Assembly: GCA_026929865.2 (NCBI GenBank)
Contig: CM049410.1
Coordinates: forward strand, 19,678,001-19,742,000
DNA: 64,000 nucleotides
Direction: 5' to 3'
Source: Hyperoplus lanceolatus
Lineage: Eukaryota > Chordata > Actinopteri > Uranoscopiformes > Ammodytidae
Positions within the stretch are counted from its first letter, which is position 1. Each line of letters starts with the position of its first letter. The notes beneath the pieces are model-generated. The model made no database searches and was not told where the DNA came from. It saw only the letters and a program-made list of their open reading frames with translations. Positions 40,201-54,209 of the stretch are shown one piece after another. A program made the translations under genes and the position numbers.

Positions 40201-43200
40201 ATGAAATGACATTGTCAGTGAAATTGGCAGTGATGCCAAACATAGAGAGGGGGGGAAAGGTCAAAGATTGGATAAGGGTTTGTCCCTCCGCTCCTGTCAA
40301 AATGGCAAATGTCACCAGCCGGCAGTGAGGCCGTGCAAGAGAGGGTGTGTGAAGGGGCGGCTAGAGTGAGGATGGAGAGCAAGGAAAAGGAGGGGAAGGT
40401 GAATAAGTAGGGAAATATGTGAGATGTTGTTGAGATGCTAGTGGGCAGATGCTAAGTGGTGAGTGGTGATAGCGACCATGCCAAGCAGAATAGCGGAGCA
40501 GGCCGCCCCAGGCAGCCCAGGGGTTTATCCACAAGGGACTTGGGAGGCGAGTTTCATGTGAACCAATGACATGCACATACAGCGGGCTTAATGCAATTTT
40601 CCTTAGGCAGAAGAATATAGTGTAATTTATCCAAAGTGCATACAAACAACTGACAAATTAGTCAAAATTATTGATTTTCCATAATTATCTCTGCTACTGA
40701 AGTAATATGGATTGTGAAGATACTTTTTGCTTGTTTATTTTTTATTAATTGATATAATTATATGACTATATGTAGTCTTCTTTACCTTGTTCCCTTACCC
40801 TTGTTCTAGATTACATAAAAAATTAATAATTGCTTTTGGGCAAAATCATTTAGAAATAGACTAACCATTTGAAACGCCGCTTTCAAGGTATTATAGATTC
40901 CAGTTGTATTCCTTGCTCATACGGTATGTCCACAAATGTTTGGCTGCAATCTTAAATAAAAGTCAAATTCATTAAAAATAAGTATAAAACCAAAAAGTAC
41001 AGGCCCGAAAACTAAAAGGAGGAGAACAAAGTATCTGGCAAGTGAGGTGGTTTGATGGTTTGACACTGTTTATTTGTTCCATACCAACATATTTCTGTTG
41101 ATGCGACACATCCAAAAGGCCTGTGTTATGAGGAATGTTTTGATGCCATGTTTGTCCTTCGTCACTTCTAATCTAGTGATTATCTACTAAAAGGCTGGTG
41201 TCACTTGTTGTCACTATCACATCATTTGACAATATTAATGAGACATTTTGCTGAATGATATTAAGATTGTATCTTCACCTTCTGACATGCGATGCCAACG
41301 AAAGTGTGTGTGATGAGCTGGTGTGTACACTGTCTAATTGGGGAATGCCGGCATCCTGATGCCTCATCTATTTGAAGAAAATATCACGTACTCTGTAGCT
41401 TTTAAATTCCAGTTTGTGCACAGCCATCTTATTTCCTCTCCTTCCTTTCATTTAGTTTTACCCTAAAATACACTTGAATAATACCCTCAAATAATACAAT
41501 AACATACTTGTATATGAAAAGCCTTGTCGCTCTAGCAAAAGACAGCTCCATTCAGTTAGTGGCATTAATTCAGCATGAAACAGCCATATGTTGTCTTCCC
41601 CAAATGACGAATGAAGAATTTAAAAAACAATAAACTACAAAAAAAGCATGCAAATTTCTGATCCGTCTGATCGCAGTACAAATGGAACAAAACAGTCTCA
41701 ACACTTCTTTGTGACTCCATAATTTTTTTTGGATGTAATGTTTACTGTTAACAAGACAAGTCTGTTTACTGTATTGCTCTTGTCTCTTGTCACCTCTTGA
41801 GAGGCAAAAGAAAAGAAGAAACCATACCACGCTAAAATGTATTACACTATCAAACCACACATTCATTACTTCACATACGTATTAGCTAGTAGCTCCCTTG
41901 CAATCCAAAGTAAGTAAAGGTCTATAGATAACACATAGATTATGAGTCAGTGTCTGGTCTGCGAGGCCAGATTCAGCAACCATGTTGAATTAAAGATGAA
42001 GGATATTGGAAGAAGTTAAATCCAATTATTTTTTTACTGTAAAATATATATTCTTCTTTTCAACCCCCCTCACTCTCTCTGCTAGCAAACAGCACCTGAG
42101 CGTCTCCATCAGCGTCAGAAGTGCAACCAGGGCTGAGACCTCAGGGAGGTGCGAATGAAGTGGCTTCATCCCCTTCTAAAGGAATGGTATAGAGGAGGGC
42201 ACTGGCACTGTGTCCGGCCTCATGACTTAGTGAGGCACCTGGGAACCTCTGGAGACTGGGCCACCATCTGGTGTCTGTCATTGAATAAGCTTAACACCCT
42301 GATGAGAAACACAGAGGCTTTTACAATGTATGTGGGCCTCTCTTTCCGTCTCTTTGCATCAATGACTTGGATTCACAAAAGACTGGCAACTGCTACCACT
42401 GACTACACCCCTCCCTCCTCCACCGCTCTCTAACCTCCCCTCCATGTTCTCTCACTCCTCATCCCTCTCTCTCTCTCTCTCTCTGTCTGTATATCTCGGC
42501 CTGGGCTGAAGATAGACTAGAATCTGCTCTGGGATTATGTACTGTGAGCTGCTAATAATGTTGAAGAGCCTCCTGGGCCTCCCCACTCCCGAAGCAGCGG
42601 TGCAATAAAGCCTGGAGCCGGGAAATACATGGCTATTTAATGGAAAGCCAAGCTTCTGAGCTGCTAGTGCTATATTTACAGGTAGCCCCTTTTTCTGTCT
42701 CAGCTTTTTGCATCCTGTGCTTGTCTGCCTTTGCCCGCCTGCCTGTCTGCCCGCCCGTCCGCCCGGCCGTCAGCCACCTCGGAGGAGACCTGGCATCTGC
42801 TGCGACTCCCCTGCAGCCTCCCACGCCACTGCCACAAACACACACTCCGCTCGCACCAGGCAATAAAGCAAGAGCTGTAGTGTGGCGGTCACATTCATTT
42901 CGACTGCTGTTAAAAGTGACACTTGGTTGTGCAGCACAAAAACAGCCAGGTGACAATGAAAATGATGGTGCTATTCACAAAATGTGCAGAGGAAAGGGCG
43001 GTATAGAATTCCTCTTCGTAACAGTTTGCCGTTTGTTGTATCCCATTTTTCCCCCGACTAGTCAAAAATTGCCATTTAGTCTAGCGCACAAGTCAGAATG
43101 GGTATGACTCAACAGGGCTACTGTTTTGTTGTTCTGTTCTATTTATTCCTCGATAATGAGAAATCAGCAGAGGGACTGGCATGGTGCTTGCTGCTGCATA

Positions 43201-45420
43201 TTTACACCCATGAAAGCCTTTCCCAGGCCATATGGCTTCTCGACAGGGGGCTACTTGACTCTTCTGACTCTGTGGCACCAGAAGCACAGATCTTGATCTC
43301 TCTTCTTCAAAAGGGTTGTCATGGATCCACGCTATAATGCATCTCGGTTGAAACAGAATCCCTTCTTTTTTGCTGTGTCTCTGGATACTCTCCCCTGCGA
43401 GTGTTTTTACAGTAATTGACAGGTTGCAAGATTGTCAAAAAAGCAGAAGCGGCAGCAACATGATCGGAGAGAAATCGCACTGGACTAGTGATGGCAGCCA
43501 TAGGGACATGCTGTGGGATTTAAGCCGTCGTAATTGTCCTCAGTCTTTACAGGACCCTACCTACATACATTAGCTTTGTGTGTGTTCAAAGTGTCACATC
43601 TCCAAAGGAGAAAACAGCACCATGCGACTAATTACACAATCTTGGAATGTTTGCAAGAGCGCAGATTGAGGATGGCATGCATGCAATGTTTAATTCAGCT
43701 TTCCCGGCATGAAGACTTTTGAATCTAGTGTTGGCCCGACACTGCAGCAGCAGGCTCTGGCACAGGCAAGACTTTCTTGTAATCCCAAGTGTCGGAAACA
43801 ATAATGCACACTATCTCCCACAGAGTAGTACAGTTTAGTTTGAAAGTGATGTAGATGAAGCAATCCACAGTACACTCCAGTAGACTGCAGTTAATACACA
43901 TTTCATTTAGTTTAATTAAAAACACAACAAACAAACGTCGATAACGCTCTTAGTAGCACAGCAGCCGTGAAATCAGTTCATTTCAGTGACAAATTTCTCT
44001 TTCCCACTTGAGTCTTTTTGTTCAGGGTTAAACATTTGTCAATGACACCCAAGAATAGCATTTGAAAACCATTCAAATCATTACACAAACCTTTTGTCAT
44101 TCTTGCTACATCCTTTCCATGCTCTCTCTTTCTCTGGCCTCCATATCTCTTTCTATTGTCTTGAACAGAGATGGGACGCAAGACCTTTTTTCCCGCTGAA
44201 TTAATTTTGCTGCTCACTTTAGGAAAGCAATCTCCCATTTCAATGTATCAGTGACTCCTCCCGATTTCCCTCTCTTTATCACAACCTTGAGACATTTAAC
44301 AATACCTTAATGAATCAATAACCTTCCTGAATGCATTAATTCATATGGCATATGCATGTGACAATTAAAACCTTAATTGTATACAGGGTAGTGTATTTCA
44401 GCAGCCTAGGTTTACTCAAAGCAGAGCCAGATTTGAATAGTAGTTGCCACATTTGAACAACTTTGTTTTTGCAACCTCAAGCCAAAAACAGAGAGCAAGG
44501 AATATTGAAAAAATGTTTGTCTTAAAAAATGACTGTTCATGCCGGCCAGTGGAAAACAGAGCAATATAGCCATATGGGGAAAAAAATGATTTTTGCTGAT
44601 AAATTACCACATGTGCATTATCAGTGTTCTTATGGAATCCAATTTCCTATTCTAAAGCCCCTCTTCATAATGTCTCAAAGCAAAACATGTGCATGTAGCC
44701 ACATACATTAGTTAGATTCAAATACATAGGTAGACATGGTACTGAAAAAAAACGTAATGCATAATCTCATTTTACTCAGCCATTTGTGAATTATGAAGAA
44801 GAAAAATAAAAGGCACATTTTTAATTTAGCTTAATCAACAGTTATTCCACATCTGGCAGAGTCCAAATCGCAGTGTGTGGCCACATCAGGTGCAGACATG
44901 CTGAGTAGCACACCCCGGCATGACCAATACATCACAAACAGGGAGTGAGGCCCCATGGAGCACACATGCAGAGAGAAGGTTACTGAGCGTACAGAACTAG
45001 CCAATAGAAATAGCATCCACCACCCTGCCCGAGACCGCATCTTGCGGAGCTGCCCCTGGTTTGGATTCTGGACATTCCCTGGTCACTCTGTGCCTGTTGG
45101 GATATATTACTGTCATCCTACTACTGTTTGACCTTAGGCTCAACCTAATTAAAATGCATGGAGACATTTAAGTCAGATGAAATCTATTATTCCTACAAGG
45201 TTTGCAAGCATGCGTCCATATCTCTTCCCTTACTTAGAAGCAGTGTTTCCCCTGAATTTGATATGTTAATCCTGATTATCTCAGATGTGCTTCGGGAAAA
45301 CTGTTTGGATTACAACCCTACTCAGACACATTTTAAGATTCAGTGACCTTAAGCATGGCTCAGTATTCCCAAGAAGAGTAAAAACCTTGAGCTGTTGACG
45401 TTGAGTCATTACATCCTTAA
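37281..45420. other. Gene-free stretch
   Basis: No supported gene or complete transposon. It contains the polypurine pentamer array at 39304-39412, GC-rich pockets at 37980-38110 and 42680-42850, and otherwise unique-looking sequence. Open frames (for example 42149-42433 and 42640-43107) show no family motif or splice context. Confidence 0.55.
39304..39412. repeat. (GAGGA)n polypurine array
   Basis: A 109-base run with no pyrimidine, about 22 units of a five-base purine repeat. It has mirror symmetry, so it could form triplex (H-) DNA. Confidence 0.97.
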
Positions 45421-47025
45421 AGAGCAACTTGCAGGTTTAAAAAAAAAAAACGAGATTGATTCATAACCTACTCTGGACATGCCCATTCAAAAAGACTATG
45501 AAGGATTTTATACGTTTTTCAAAATACAAATATGTAAATTCTGAGAGAAAAGTGGCGTTTTTGAGCTATGCTGCTAAAAAGTTCACAGCATTCGAATACG
45601 TCACGGGAGGGAGTCGTGAGAACCTGACCGAACCTAACAGCCTCAACCAATGCACAGTAGTAGGTAGTAGTGAATTGAACTGTTGTCATTTAGTGTGTTC
45701 CTTTTTGTTCTGTAGTTTTACATTGCATTTTTAAAATAATGGAGAAGTATTGTGTACTCCAGCCTTTGAGGAAAAGTAGTCCACGGTGTCTGTAACAGTA
45801 CATACTGTAAGCCGCGCTAGCTAGCTGTAGTCACCGGGTGTGTTTAGACGTGAAGAGACGGGACTACATCGCTGCCGCAGCCGCCTCCCTCCCTCACGAA
45901 ACACACGGTGATCATTTTAGACAGGACAGGAGGCTTATTATGCAACACGGTGAAGTTGAGGAGGGGATACCCATACAACACCTGACCTGCGTGGTTTAAT
46001 AAACAGCTGAGCTGCTTCACAATCTCTGTCCCGAGCCGCAGCTGGACTGACGGTCACGGACACACGGTGGGACACAGACCTAGGACCTAGCTAGGGCCGA
46101 CCGGACACGGAGCCGTCAGAAATTCATCCCACAGAAACTATGATCTGTAAGTCTTGTTTGCTAATGTTTTTAAACTTCCAAAGTTAGTCGGCATACTAAT
46201 TTCAATGGTGAGAGAAGCAACGTGTGGTTATAATGTATTGCTGGCAGCATAACCACTAGCTAACAAGTCATATCCCATAGTCATAATCAATTTACTGTAT
46301 GTTGTATTTACTTTAATTTGATCCTCAATGCTTTTATTCCTATTGTAGAACAAATCTGATAAATCACTCGCTCTCTTTCTCTCGCTCGCTCGCCCGCCCG
46401 GCGCCCGCTCTCTCCCGTGTGGTAACGTTAGAGCAGCAGCATGTGGAGTTACAATTAGTCCGAGACTATAGTTTCATAACAGGTATCAATAGGCTACTCC
46501 TGTCAGTGTTAGATAACCTACACAACACTAGTTCACTTACTGCTGAAACAATAGCAACCATTTACAACGTGATCACAGTGTAGGCGTGTGGTAGTCTGAC
46601 ACAGCATATCCTTAGCTAATGCTCAGTAGTAAGTCACAGTCAGCCTGTAAACATGCCATCACTCCCTTCCATATTTCTGTTATTATTTAGTTTTATTTTC
46701 TGATCCTTGACTTGTCCTGTTCTCTTAGACATATACGGATAACAATTATAAGTGTGTGTCCCGTCATATCCACATGAATATATTTTTACAAGTGTCCAAA
46801 ATATCAGTAAAACGCATTCATTTCTATTGTTCGAATGGACCGCAGTCCCTCCCGTGACGTCACGGCCTTGTACCTTTTTTTAGATGCGGATGAACAATTC
46901 TCGCACAAAAATAGCTCCAGAAGCCACTGTGATGTATATTTTTAAATATTTTTTTTTCAAATCGAGTAGTTGAATTTTTTCCCTATATGCTGTTTAACTG
47001 GGGTCTCTAACCTGCAAGTTGCTCT
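45421..47025. mobile_element. TTAA-target inverted-repeat element (1.6 kb)
   Basis: Flanked by TTAA (45417-45420 and 47026-47029) with a perfect 17-bp terminal inverted repeat AGAGCAACTTGCAGGTT. An inner inverted match (GTCACGGGAGGGA at 45600-45613 against 46845-46857) shows that the inverted ends reach about 190 bp inward. The middle (45800-46150) is CpG-rich, promoter-like, and ends at an ATG (46139) with a donor-like GTAAGT just after it. No transposase seen. Probably a non-autonomous piggyBac/Kolobok-type element carrying the 5' end of a longer gene (inference). Confidence 0.82.
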
Positions 47026-47029
47026 TTAA

Positions 47030-50000
47030 GCCACGATGAAACCCTGAACTTTCATTCTTTTCATACAATAATAAACGGGTCTGGTATAGTGTTGTGAGAT
47101 GGAACAGGCTGTTTTCTGTATTTATTTTTTCTCACTGTGAATTTCATATCAGTTTTCTTTCAAATGTATCCTCAAATTCTCTTAATATGAAGAGATATGC
47201 TGCTATGAGACCTTTAAGCGTCATTAAAAATCAGAGTTGCTGCAGCAAAGTCAGATAGCCAAGAATAAATCCTAACGCCATTATTGCTGAATCCTTCTAT
47301 CCAAAACTCACCCATGGCTTGGGTTAGGTTATACAGTTATACGTTTAACAGCAATGTACCATGCCATGTGAGTGAGTAAGCATGAAAGCGAATATATTTT
47401 TTTTTCAGCATTGAAAACATCTAAGCAGGTGTTAAGCTAACATCAAAGTTGTTGTGGGTAAACGCTCAACCCACATGCACTCCTGAAAATCTAAACTGAT
47501 TTATCCATGCAGGCAAGGCACAGACTTGAACCATTTGCCAGTTATTCTTTTCTTTTTTTATCAAACAAGGGTTAAACTTTGAGGTCAGCTGTATTATTTT
47601 TTTCTTGTTAAATGCAAATGTTGAAAAAAGCCCTTCTCATTCCAAGCCGCAGGTGTATAACAAAGTGTCAGTATCCCGCAGTCTGACAGCGAAGAGATGA
47701 ATATCCCGCCCAAACATAAACCACGCTGATGTGTGAGTGCTATACACCCAATCAACCACCCCTCCCTTTCTTTTCTGCAGCCGTTGTGAGACAGGTGCTG
47801 CTATGCGCAGTGTTCTGGGACTAAATGGCATTTTAAACTGAACTCACCATTCTAACCCGCACCTGCATTGTGTCTCCAGAGCAACTGCTTTCCCATTTAG
47901 CGGCTGACAATATCCAAGCTTTTCTATTCATTTCCCGTCTTTCAGGCGGGAGGAAATGAATCACGGGGCTGTCAAGGAGAGGCACAGGAGCAATAACAGG
48001 AGTGAGAGAGAAAAAAGAAACTTTGATATGTGAGGTTTACTCACTCTTTATTCCTCACGGACCCTTGGGCTATGTTATGGGACATCACACTGCTCCACTC
48101 AGGCTGCTAAAGCTAACAGACCTGCAGGTGTAATTTCATCTGCCCATCTTGTTTCTTCCCTGCCTCCGCCAGCCTCCCACTTTCTCTCTCACTTTCACTT
48201 TCTGGCATCCTCTACCATTTTATTTTTTTTTATTTCACACAGTCTGTCCTGTGTCACTTTCATTTAAATCACAAACATTATGCTGCTGATTAGGCTCAGT
48301 TCAGGCTTTTTTAAGAAAAACATCAGGCAGATATGACCTCAATTATCAAAATACCATTATCTCTATATAGATCGAAATCACACATAAAGCCTATGGTACT
48401 CAATACCAATACCGTGTTGATATATTCACTATCACATATACACACAAGATTGTAATGTGTGATTCGAATTTACTTTGCTAAGTTTTGTGATGCCCTGTTT
48501 TCTCAAGACTGCGTTCTATCACAAAAGAGACTAATGTCCACGACACACCAACAACAAAATTGTGGAATGGATGAAGTGCTATGTTCTAAAAGAAATGCCA
48601 AGGTTGTGTGTGAAATATGAGGTATCCGATCATGAAATTAAGAGAAAATAAAAAGTAAATTCTGGTGGCACGAGATGAGAAATCAGAGGATTGCCAAAAT
48701 GAATTGAATTCAAACATGAATAAATGCAACACATTGTATGGCAACCTATTAAACATAGTGAGCCAGGTATATGAGATACTATGTACCACAGTAGTAGTAG
48801 TATAGAGTTGGACAAAACAGAGCGACATTGCCTTGCACAAAGCTACTTCACTTACGATTAATTAGGTGCCCATCACAAGGGTGAAGATCACAGGGACAAA
48901 CAGATTGCCTATTAAACCTGAATAGGAAAGATGGAGTATGTTTGATACCAATGAATCTCTGTTGTCAAACACAGGCCAGAGTCTGCAGTACCTTCACCCC
49001 TTCCGAACAACCCCACCACTGAGGAAAGGCCAGAGAGACTGACATGTATGTAAATGTTTCTCCTTATGCTACACTAAAAAAAACGATTATGTATTTATCG
49101 TTATGTATGTAAAAGTATGATCATACTTATTTGGGGTGCACAAAATTATTCAGACATGAGTTATGAATGAATGGTTACTAGGGTGTACTCACTGGTTTGT
49201 TCTATGGTTACACTTATTTTTTATGGTGGCCGAGTTATTCAGGATATACTTATTAAGGATTCATTTAGTATCAGGTCTTGTCCATGCTATGGAACATTTC
49301 TAGTTGAATATTTCATATTCGACATGTTTCTGTTCCAACATCAGTTTCCCTCAAACCCAGTCATTCTTCTGTGACTGTACCATAGAACACCCTTGTGTCT
49401 CTCTTTGTATAGATATTTCAAACTTACCCACTGTCAGTGTATCTTTCTTATGCTAGCTTGAACATAGAAAATCGTGTCCACAGTATATGTTTTTTTGTCA
49501 GCGAAGGACACACACAATGTACTGGATGGCCTATCCAGTACATTGTGTCCCAAACAATGGAATATACAGATACAGTTAGTGTCGTAACAGCACACAATCT
49601 GTGTTATGCACTGGCAAGTATTGTCATTGAATGAAATGGTTATGAAATATTTGGGCAACAACAATCATTTTACAGAATGTATTATGATAAACTTTTCCAT
49701 AACATTTTTATTTTATATTTTTAAGTATTCCTTATTTTTCGGTTCATACTTGGGCTGCAGAATAACAGATCTCCAACAATGTCATGCCCACAGTACACCA
49801 CTGTGCACAATTTTCTCACTCCTTTGACAACGTGTTGGTGTGAGTTTTATTATGGAACCTGGTGCTTCACTTTTGTTTTAGCTCTGACAGAGGTGAGGGA
49901 ACTGATATTTTAAGGTCTGCCATCTACACAGGTGCCAAAAACCACCTGGGTTTTCTACTGATGGTCTACGAATCAACCTGAGATTATTCCATCCTTTGGC

Positions 50001-51058
50001 TGGAAAAAGATAGCCAACAAAGATGGCCTTCCTCTCAGGTGCACATCCTCTCTCTCACACACACACACACCTAATGTTTTTTTCTGATCTGAACAAAACA
50101 ATTAAGTAAAGCCTGCAGCATCAAAGTCCTTCAGGCAAAATCCTGTGAGCCTTTAGGGAGGTGTAGTGGAGACAGAAAACAATCAAAGAAATCAAAAGGT
50201 AAGTGAGTAAAAAGGCACTGCATATTTTTTCTCTAGCCTCAGGCAATCGTGTCGAGGTTATCTCTGAGGGATATCCTCATGTTCTTTGTTGAACACCTTT
50301 GTTCTCCAGCACAAGCACAAGCTGTGAAAAGAAGCTAAACACCAATGGAACTTCTCATTATCAATCATTATAGAGAAAGCACTGTTGCACCCAGTAAATC
50401 CCTCCCATGCCGAAAAAGAATTGTTTGTTTTTTACTTTACATACGTTATTATTTTGTAAAAGTTTTCCTGGAAAAGGGCTTTGGAAATATGTATTAATTG
50501 TTGTGAAAATGAATACAATTAGATTTGTTTTAAACCCAGGCAAGGGAACATGCAATTATTTAGAAGATGTAAGAGAAAATCAGGTCCACTTAACAGTTGT
50601 GTCACAATTAAGCTGTGTTACCAGATTCACAGCATCTAGTGTCATTAAATCGCCATTTCAATTGTCTTCCGATACGGTTTTTGTTCTGCTTCCTGGAAAC
50701 AACTAGTTGAAATGTCTTTCAGTAATACGCTCAATGTAATGGGAAAAACTGATGCAGAAATATCTAAAAATCAAACAAGATCATTTCTGTCCTTCAACTG
50801 GAAACTCAGTCACATTACCACATACCAACTAATTAATATGTATGAATACTGCAAGTCTCTTTCTCTATCCTGGCCATCTGTCTACTTGTTAAGTTGACTC
50901 TAGGGTGTGACTGGAGATTGCAGTTATTTGTTGGTGACTAAGAAGGTGATTATACACTTCAAAGAAGATCAAGCATGCAGGAATAATCGCTTTGTTTCTG
51001 AGGGTGAATGTTGTTAGTTTTTATTTTTGATACTGGTATAACTATTCATATTAAAATG
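47030..51058. other. Gene-free stretch
   Basis: AT-rich, without recognisable genes. It holds a perfect 16-bp-stem hairpin at 49512-49548 and a short (AC)n at 50058-50070. Nothing else recognised. Confidence 0.55.
49512..49548. repeat. Perfect hairpin, 16-bp stem
   Basis: ACACAATGTACTGGAT, then a five-base loop GGCCT, then the exact complement. It is too short-stemmed for a typical microRNA precursor. It may be the centre of a fold-back element. Confidence 0.8.
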
Positions 51059-51239
51059 CAGGGGTGTAAAGTAGCAGTTACATTTACTCGCGTTCCTGTA
51101 ATTGAGTAGTTTTTCTATGTACTTGTAATTTTCTAAGTGGTTTTTAAAACCTGTACTTTTACTTTTACTTAAGTAACATTTCATCCAAGTAATCATACTT
51201 TTACTTGAGTGGAATATTTTTGTACTCTTTCCACCTCTG
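51059..51239. mobile_element. Tol2-like hAT miniature element
   Basis: 181 bp, starting CAGGGGTGTAAAGTAG and ending CTTTCCACCTCTG. These are the ends typical of Tol2-family hAT elements, with interior ACTTTTACTTAAGTA words also typical of them. It is flanked by the 8-bp duplication TTAAAATG / TTAAATTG (7 of 8 match; 51051-51058, 51240-51247). No coding capacity. Confidence 0.88.
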
Positions 51240-51247
51240 TTAAATTG

Positions 51248-52018
51248 TTTGTGTAATAGTAAGTAAGAATGTTGTAGTTGAAGTTATGACATGGCTAAAA
51301 AGGACCAGGCTCATCACAAATAGTGCGTGCCGTGGAGGATAAAGCTGTGACCATATACACTGAAGGAGACGCTAAATTTGTTTTCGACAAAACTCATTTT
51401 AATTGACTGGAATTGACAAGATTTATTTCACTCAACTTCACCGTGGGAAATAAAGGTTTCGCTATACAGTATATTGATTATTCTTGGGACAGCAGTGGCC
51501 AAAAGCTTGCCTGAGTGCTGCTAACTGCAGCTGATACTCAGCTGATATATACCCAAGTCTGCACAACCTTATCCTGCCAGAAATATAGCAAGATTGAAAC
51601 GACGATTGCTCTTAAGGGCTGTTGCATTCTCATGTTTGCTTACTTGAGCTCATCTTCCTTCTTCATTTTTGAATTAAAATCTTTATTTTCATCATAAAAT
51701 CTACTTTTTCACCCAATTTACTGCAAAAAACTACAAATAAGAAAAACACTGGACTGATTTCCACACATCATGTGCTGGACAACGAGAGAAACAGTGAGAA
51801 ATTGTCTAAAAAGGGGGACACCAGTATGTCATACTTGTAATAGGAAAACAACAATATTATGTAAGACAGCACAATGAATCAGCAACAAAGGCAGGTTGCA
51901 GGTGGCTCAACACCAATAATAATGAAATATCCATTTTGAGACCAGATTTGGGAGAAAATCTTTAAAATGTTTGGCTTCTGCTTTTATGTGCGATAGTCTT
52001 TTCTGGAAAGCGGCAAAA

Positions 52019-52052
<34 letters not shown>

Positions 52053-52696
52053 TGTTTGATAAACCTCACACATTACTTATGTTATACTAATGTGTTATTG
52101 TTCTAATTTTGCAAAAAAAAAAATCCCTGCACATATGTTTGATGAGTCAGTTTTGCTTATTCACCAGCACTTCTCTGGCTATCTTCAACCTTTGCATCTG
52201 TTACAATATTTTTTTTTCTTCTATGCTCTGCCGATATGGAAATTATTTTCTGTTAGCCTCAGAAAGTGGGACGCTTTTTGGATTTTGAAAGCCACCTGAT
52301 TATTGCTGAGTGGAAACATTGGTGGATCAATGGTCCTGAATGTTCATGTTGGTGTCTGATGGATGGCTTGCCACTTTTGATTGTCCATTAAATCAATAGA
52401 CAAAAACTCTTCTTGCTTCGGCACACAGCTAACATTCTGTGTATGTCATGTGTATACCAAGGGAGATTGTTTTCATCTCTGCGTAAATGTGTATCAGAAT
52501 GCTGCATCTTTCCCATTGTGTGTCAGGTCATGGTCAGAAAAATAACTATCCACTTGTGCACAGCACGGACCTTGGACCACTGCTGTCCCTATTCTAAAGA
52601 ACAATGAGACGTGCTGATCTGTGTTTGGAGTGTATATGTGAAATTTTAAGAAGCAGGGTAAGTCCGATTGACTGTGTGGATTGGCCCTCGGTGTAA
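51248..52696. other. Gene-free stretch
   Basis: Unique-looking AT-rich DNA with a short (CA)n at 52029-52051 and nothing else recognised. Confidence 0.5.
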
Positions 52697-53979
52697 CAGT
52701 GACGTGCGGTCCTGCCTACCCTGGCGCCGTGTGCAAAAATAAATAAATAAATTAAAATAAAATAAAATATTTTTTTTATTTAATAAACTTATATTTGTAT
52801 TATTACTGTTAATTATTTCGATCTTTACATGTAATCCGCGATTACTTTAAAAAAGTGTAGACGTTTTGATTAGAAACGTGGCAGTTAGTAAGTTACGCCA
52901 AAAAAATATTGTGCCTTTGCTGTTTCCCATTCATTGTGTACGGCAAAGAATCAGTGCCTTTGCGCCTATTCATTGTGGACGGCAAGAAAAAAAAAGTTTT
53001 CGCGCATGCGCACTTGATTCTGTATTATTTAACATGTACGCAAATAAGCATAATTCTTTGTGCCTTTTTTACGTAAATGGTATGCCACATAAGCCTTTAC
53101 GTTACATATCATTCATGGACCAATTAAAATCGAGATATTACTAGACATTTACGCAGCTTAGGCCAACGTCATTACGTTGGCTATGCTCATTCACGTCGCG
53201 TTACCCCCGCGGATTTTTAAGTCAACATTGCAGCTGCCGTGCCCGCAGATATTTCAGACTGGAGGAATTTTAACAAATTGGATTATAATTTAAAAAGGAA
53301 CAGAATGAATAGCAAGAGAAAGGCCTGCGCCAGCCTTGGACGGTGTACAGCAGCAACAGGGACAAACAATGTTCGAGCATTTCAAACGGACAGGTAGCCT
53401 ACATGAACGGAAGGATGCTAGCTAGCTAGCTAGCTGTGCTGTCAGTCAGACTGTCACTGGATTACTATCGTCTTGCTTATTTCTACAGCCAGGGAGTCAG
53501 ATTGGTGAGTCAGAAACTTTTTTGGGGTTTATTTAATAATAAAGTTGGATGAATTGATACCGAGTGCAATCCATTCTGCATTTTATATTCAATTGAGCAG
53601 TTGTATTTTCATTGTTACTGACGGACAAACCTAAACTCTGCAATGTGGATAAATGGTTACATTCTGATGCTGGACAGGTCCATGGGGCATATGCTACTGG
53701 TACTTTATCTATTAAGATAAAGTTTATGGAGTGGAGTTGCCATCAGTTATGCTGTAGTCCTACATAATGATGAAGTCTGTCTTTTATTTTTAAGTTGAAT
53801 AGAAGTAGTACCGGTAGTTTGAATCGGCGAAGGTTTGACTTGTTGCCTTACGTTTTTTCGGCCCTCGGTGTGAGGGACGGGTCCGTTAAGTCGATGGATG
53901 CGATGTTTAATCATTTAGACCAAACTACAGTAGGCTACGGGCAAACCTGAAGTCACCGTCGTCACATTTCATATACGTC

Positions 53980-54018
<39 letters not shown>

Positions 54019-54201
54019 TGCGTGCGTGCGTGCGTGAGTGAGTGAGTGAGTGAGAGAGAGAGAAAGGGAGGAACTTGTTTGAAATCGGCCGTGCGTGCCT
54101 GTTTGTTGTTTATTGTTTTTGATTTAACAATATAGGTTTAGAGAAATCTGGCTTTCAGAACTCAGTGCCTACCCACTCACTGACCTCACCGCACGTCACT
54201 G
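52697..54201. mobile_element. hAT element, 1.5 kb, with perfect 8-bp target duplication
   Basis: Ends CAGTGACGTGCGGT on the left and, inverted, CAGTGACGTGCGGTGAGGTC on the right. It is flanked by exact CGGTGTAA copies (52689-52696, 54202-54209), the hAT hallmark. There is no full transposase. A short frame at about 53310-53420 reads MFEHFKRTGS followed by further sequence, similar in style to the first exon of hAT transposases, but this is a weak resemblance. The interior has a GCTAGCTAGC tract at 53418-53435 and a compound GT/GTGC/GA microsatellite at 53981-54063. Probably an internally deleted, non-autonomous copy. Confidence 0.92.
53981..54063. repeat. Compound GT/GTGC/GTGA/GA microsatellite inside hAT element
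   Basis: Four simple-repeat types in succession within the 52697-54201 hAT element. Confidence 0.93.
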
Positions 54202-54209
54202 CGGTGTAA

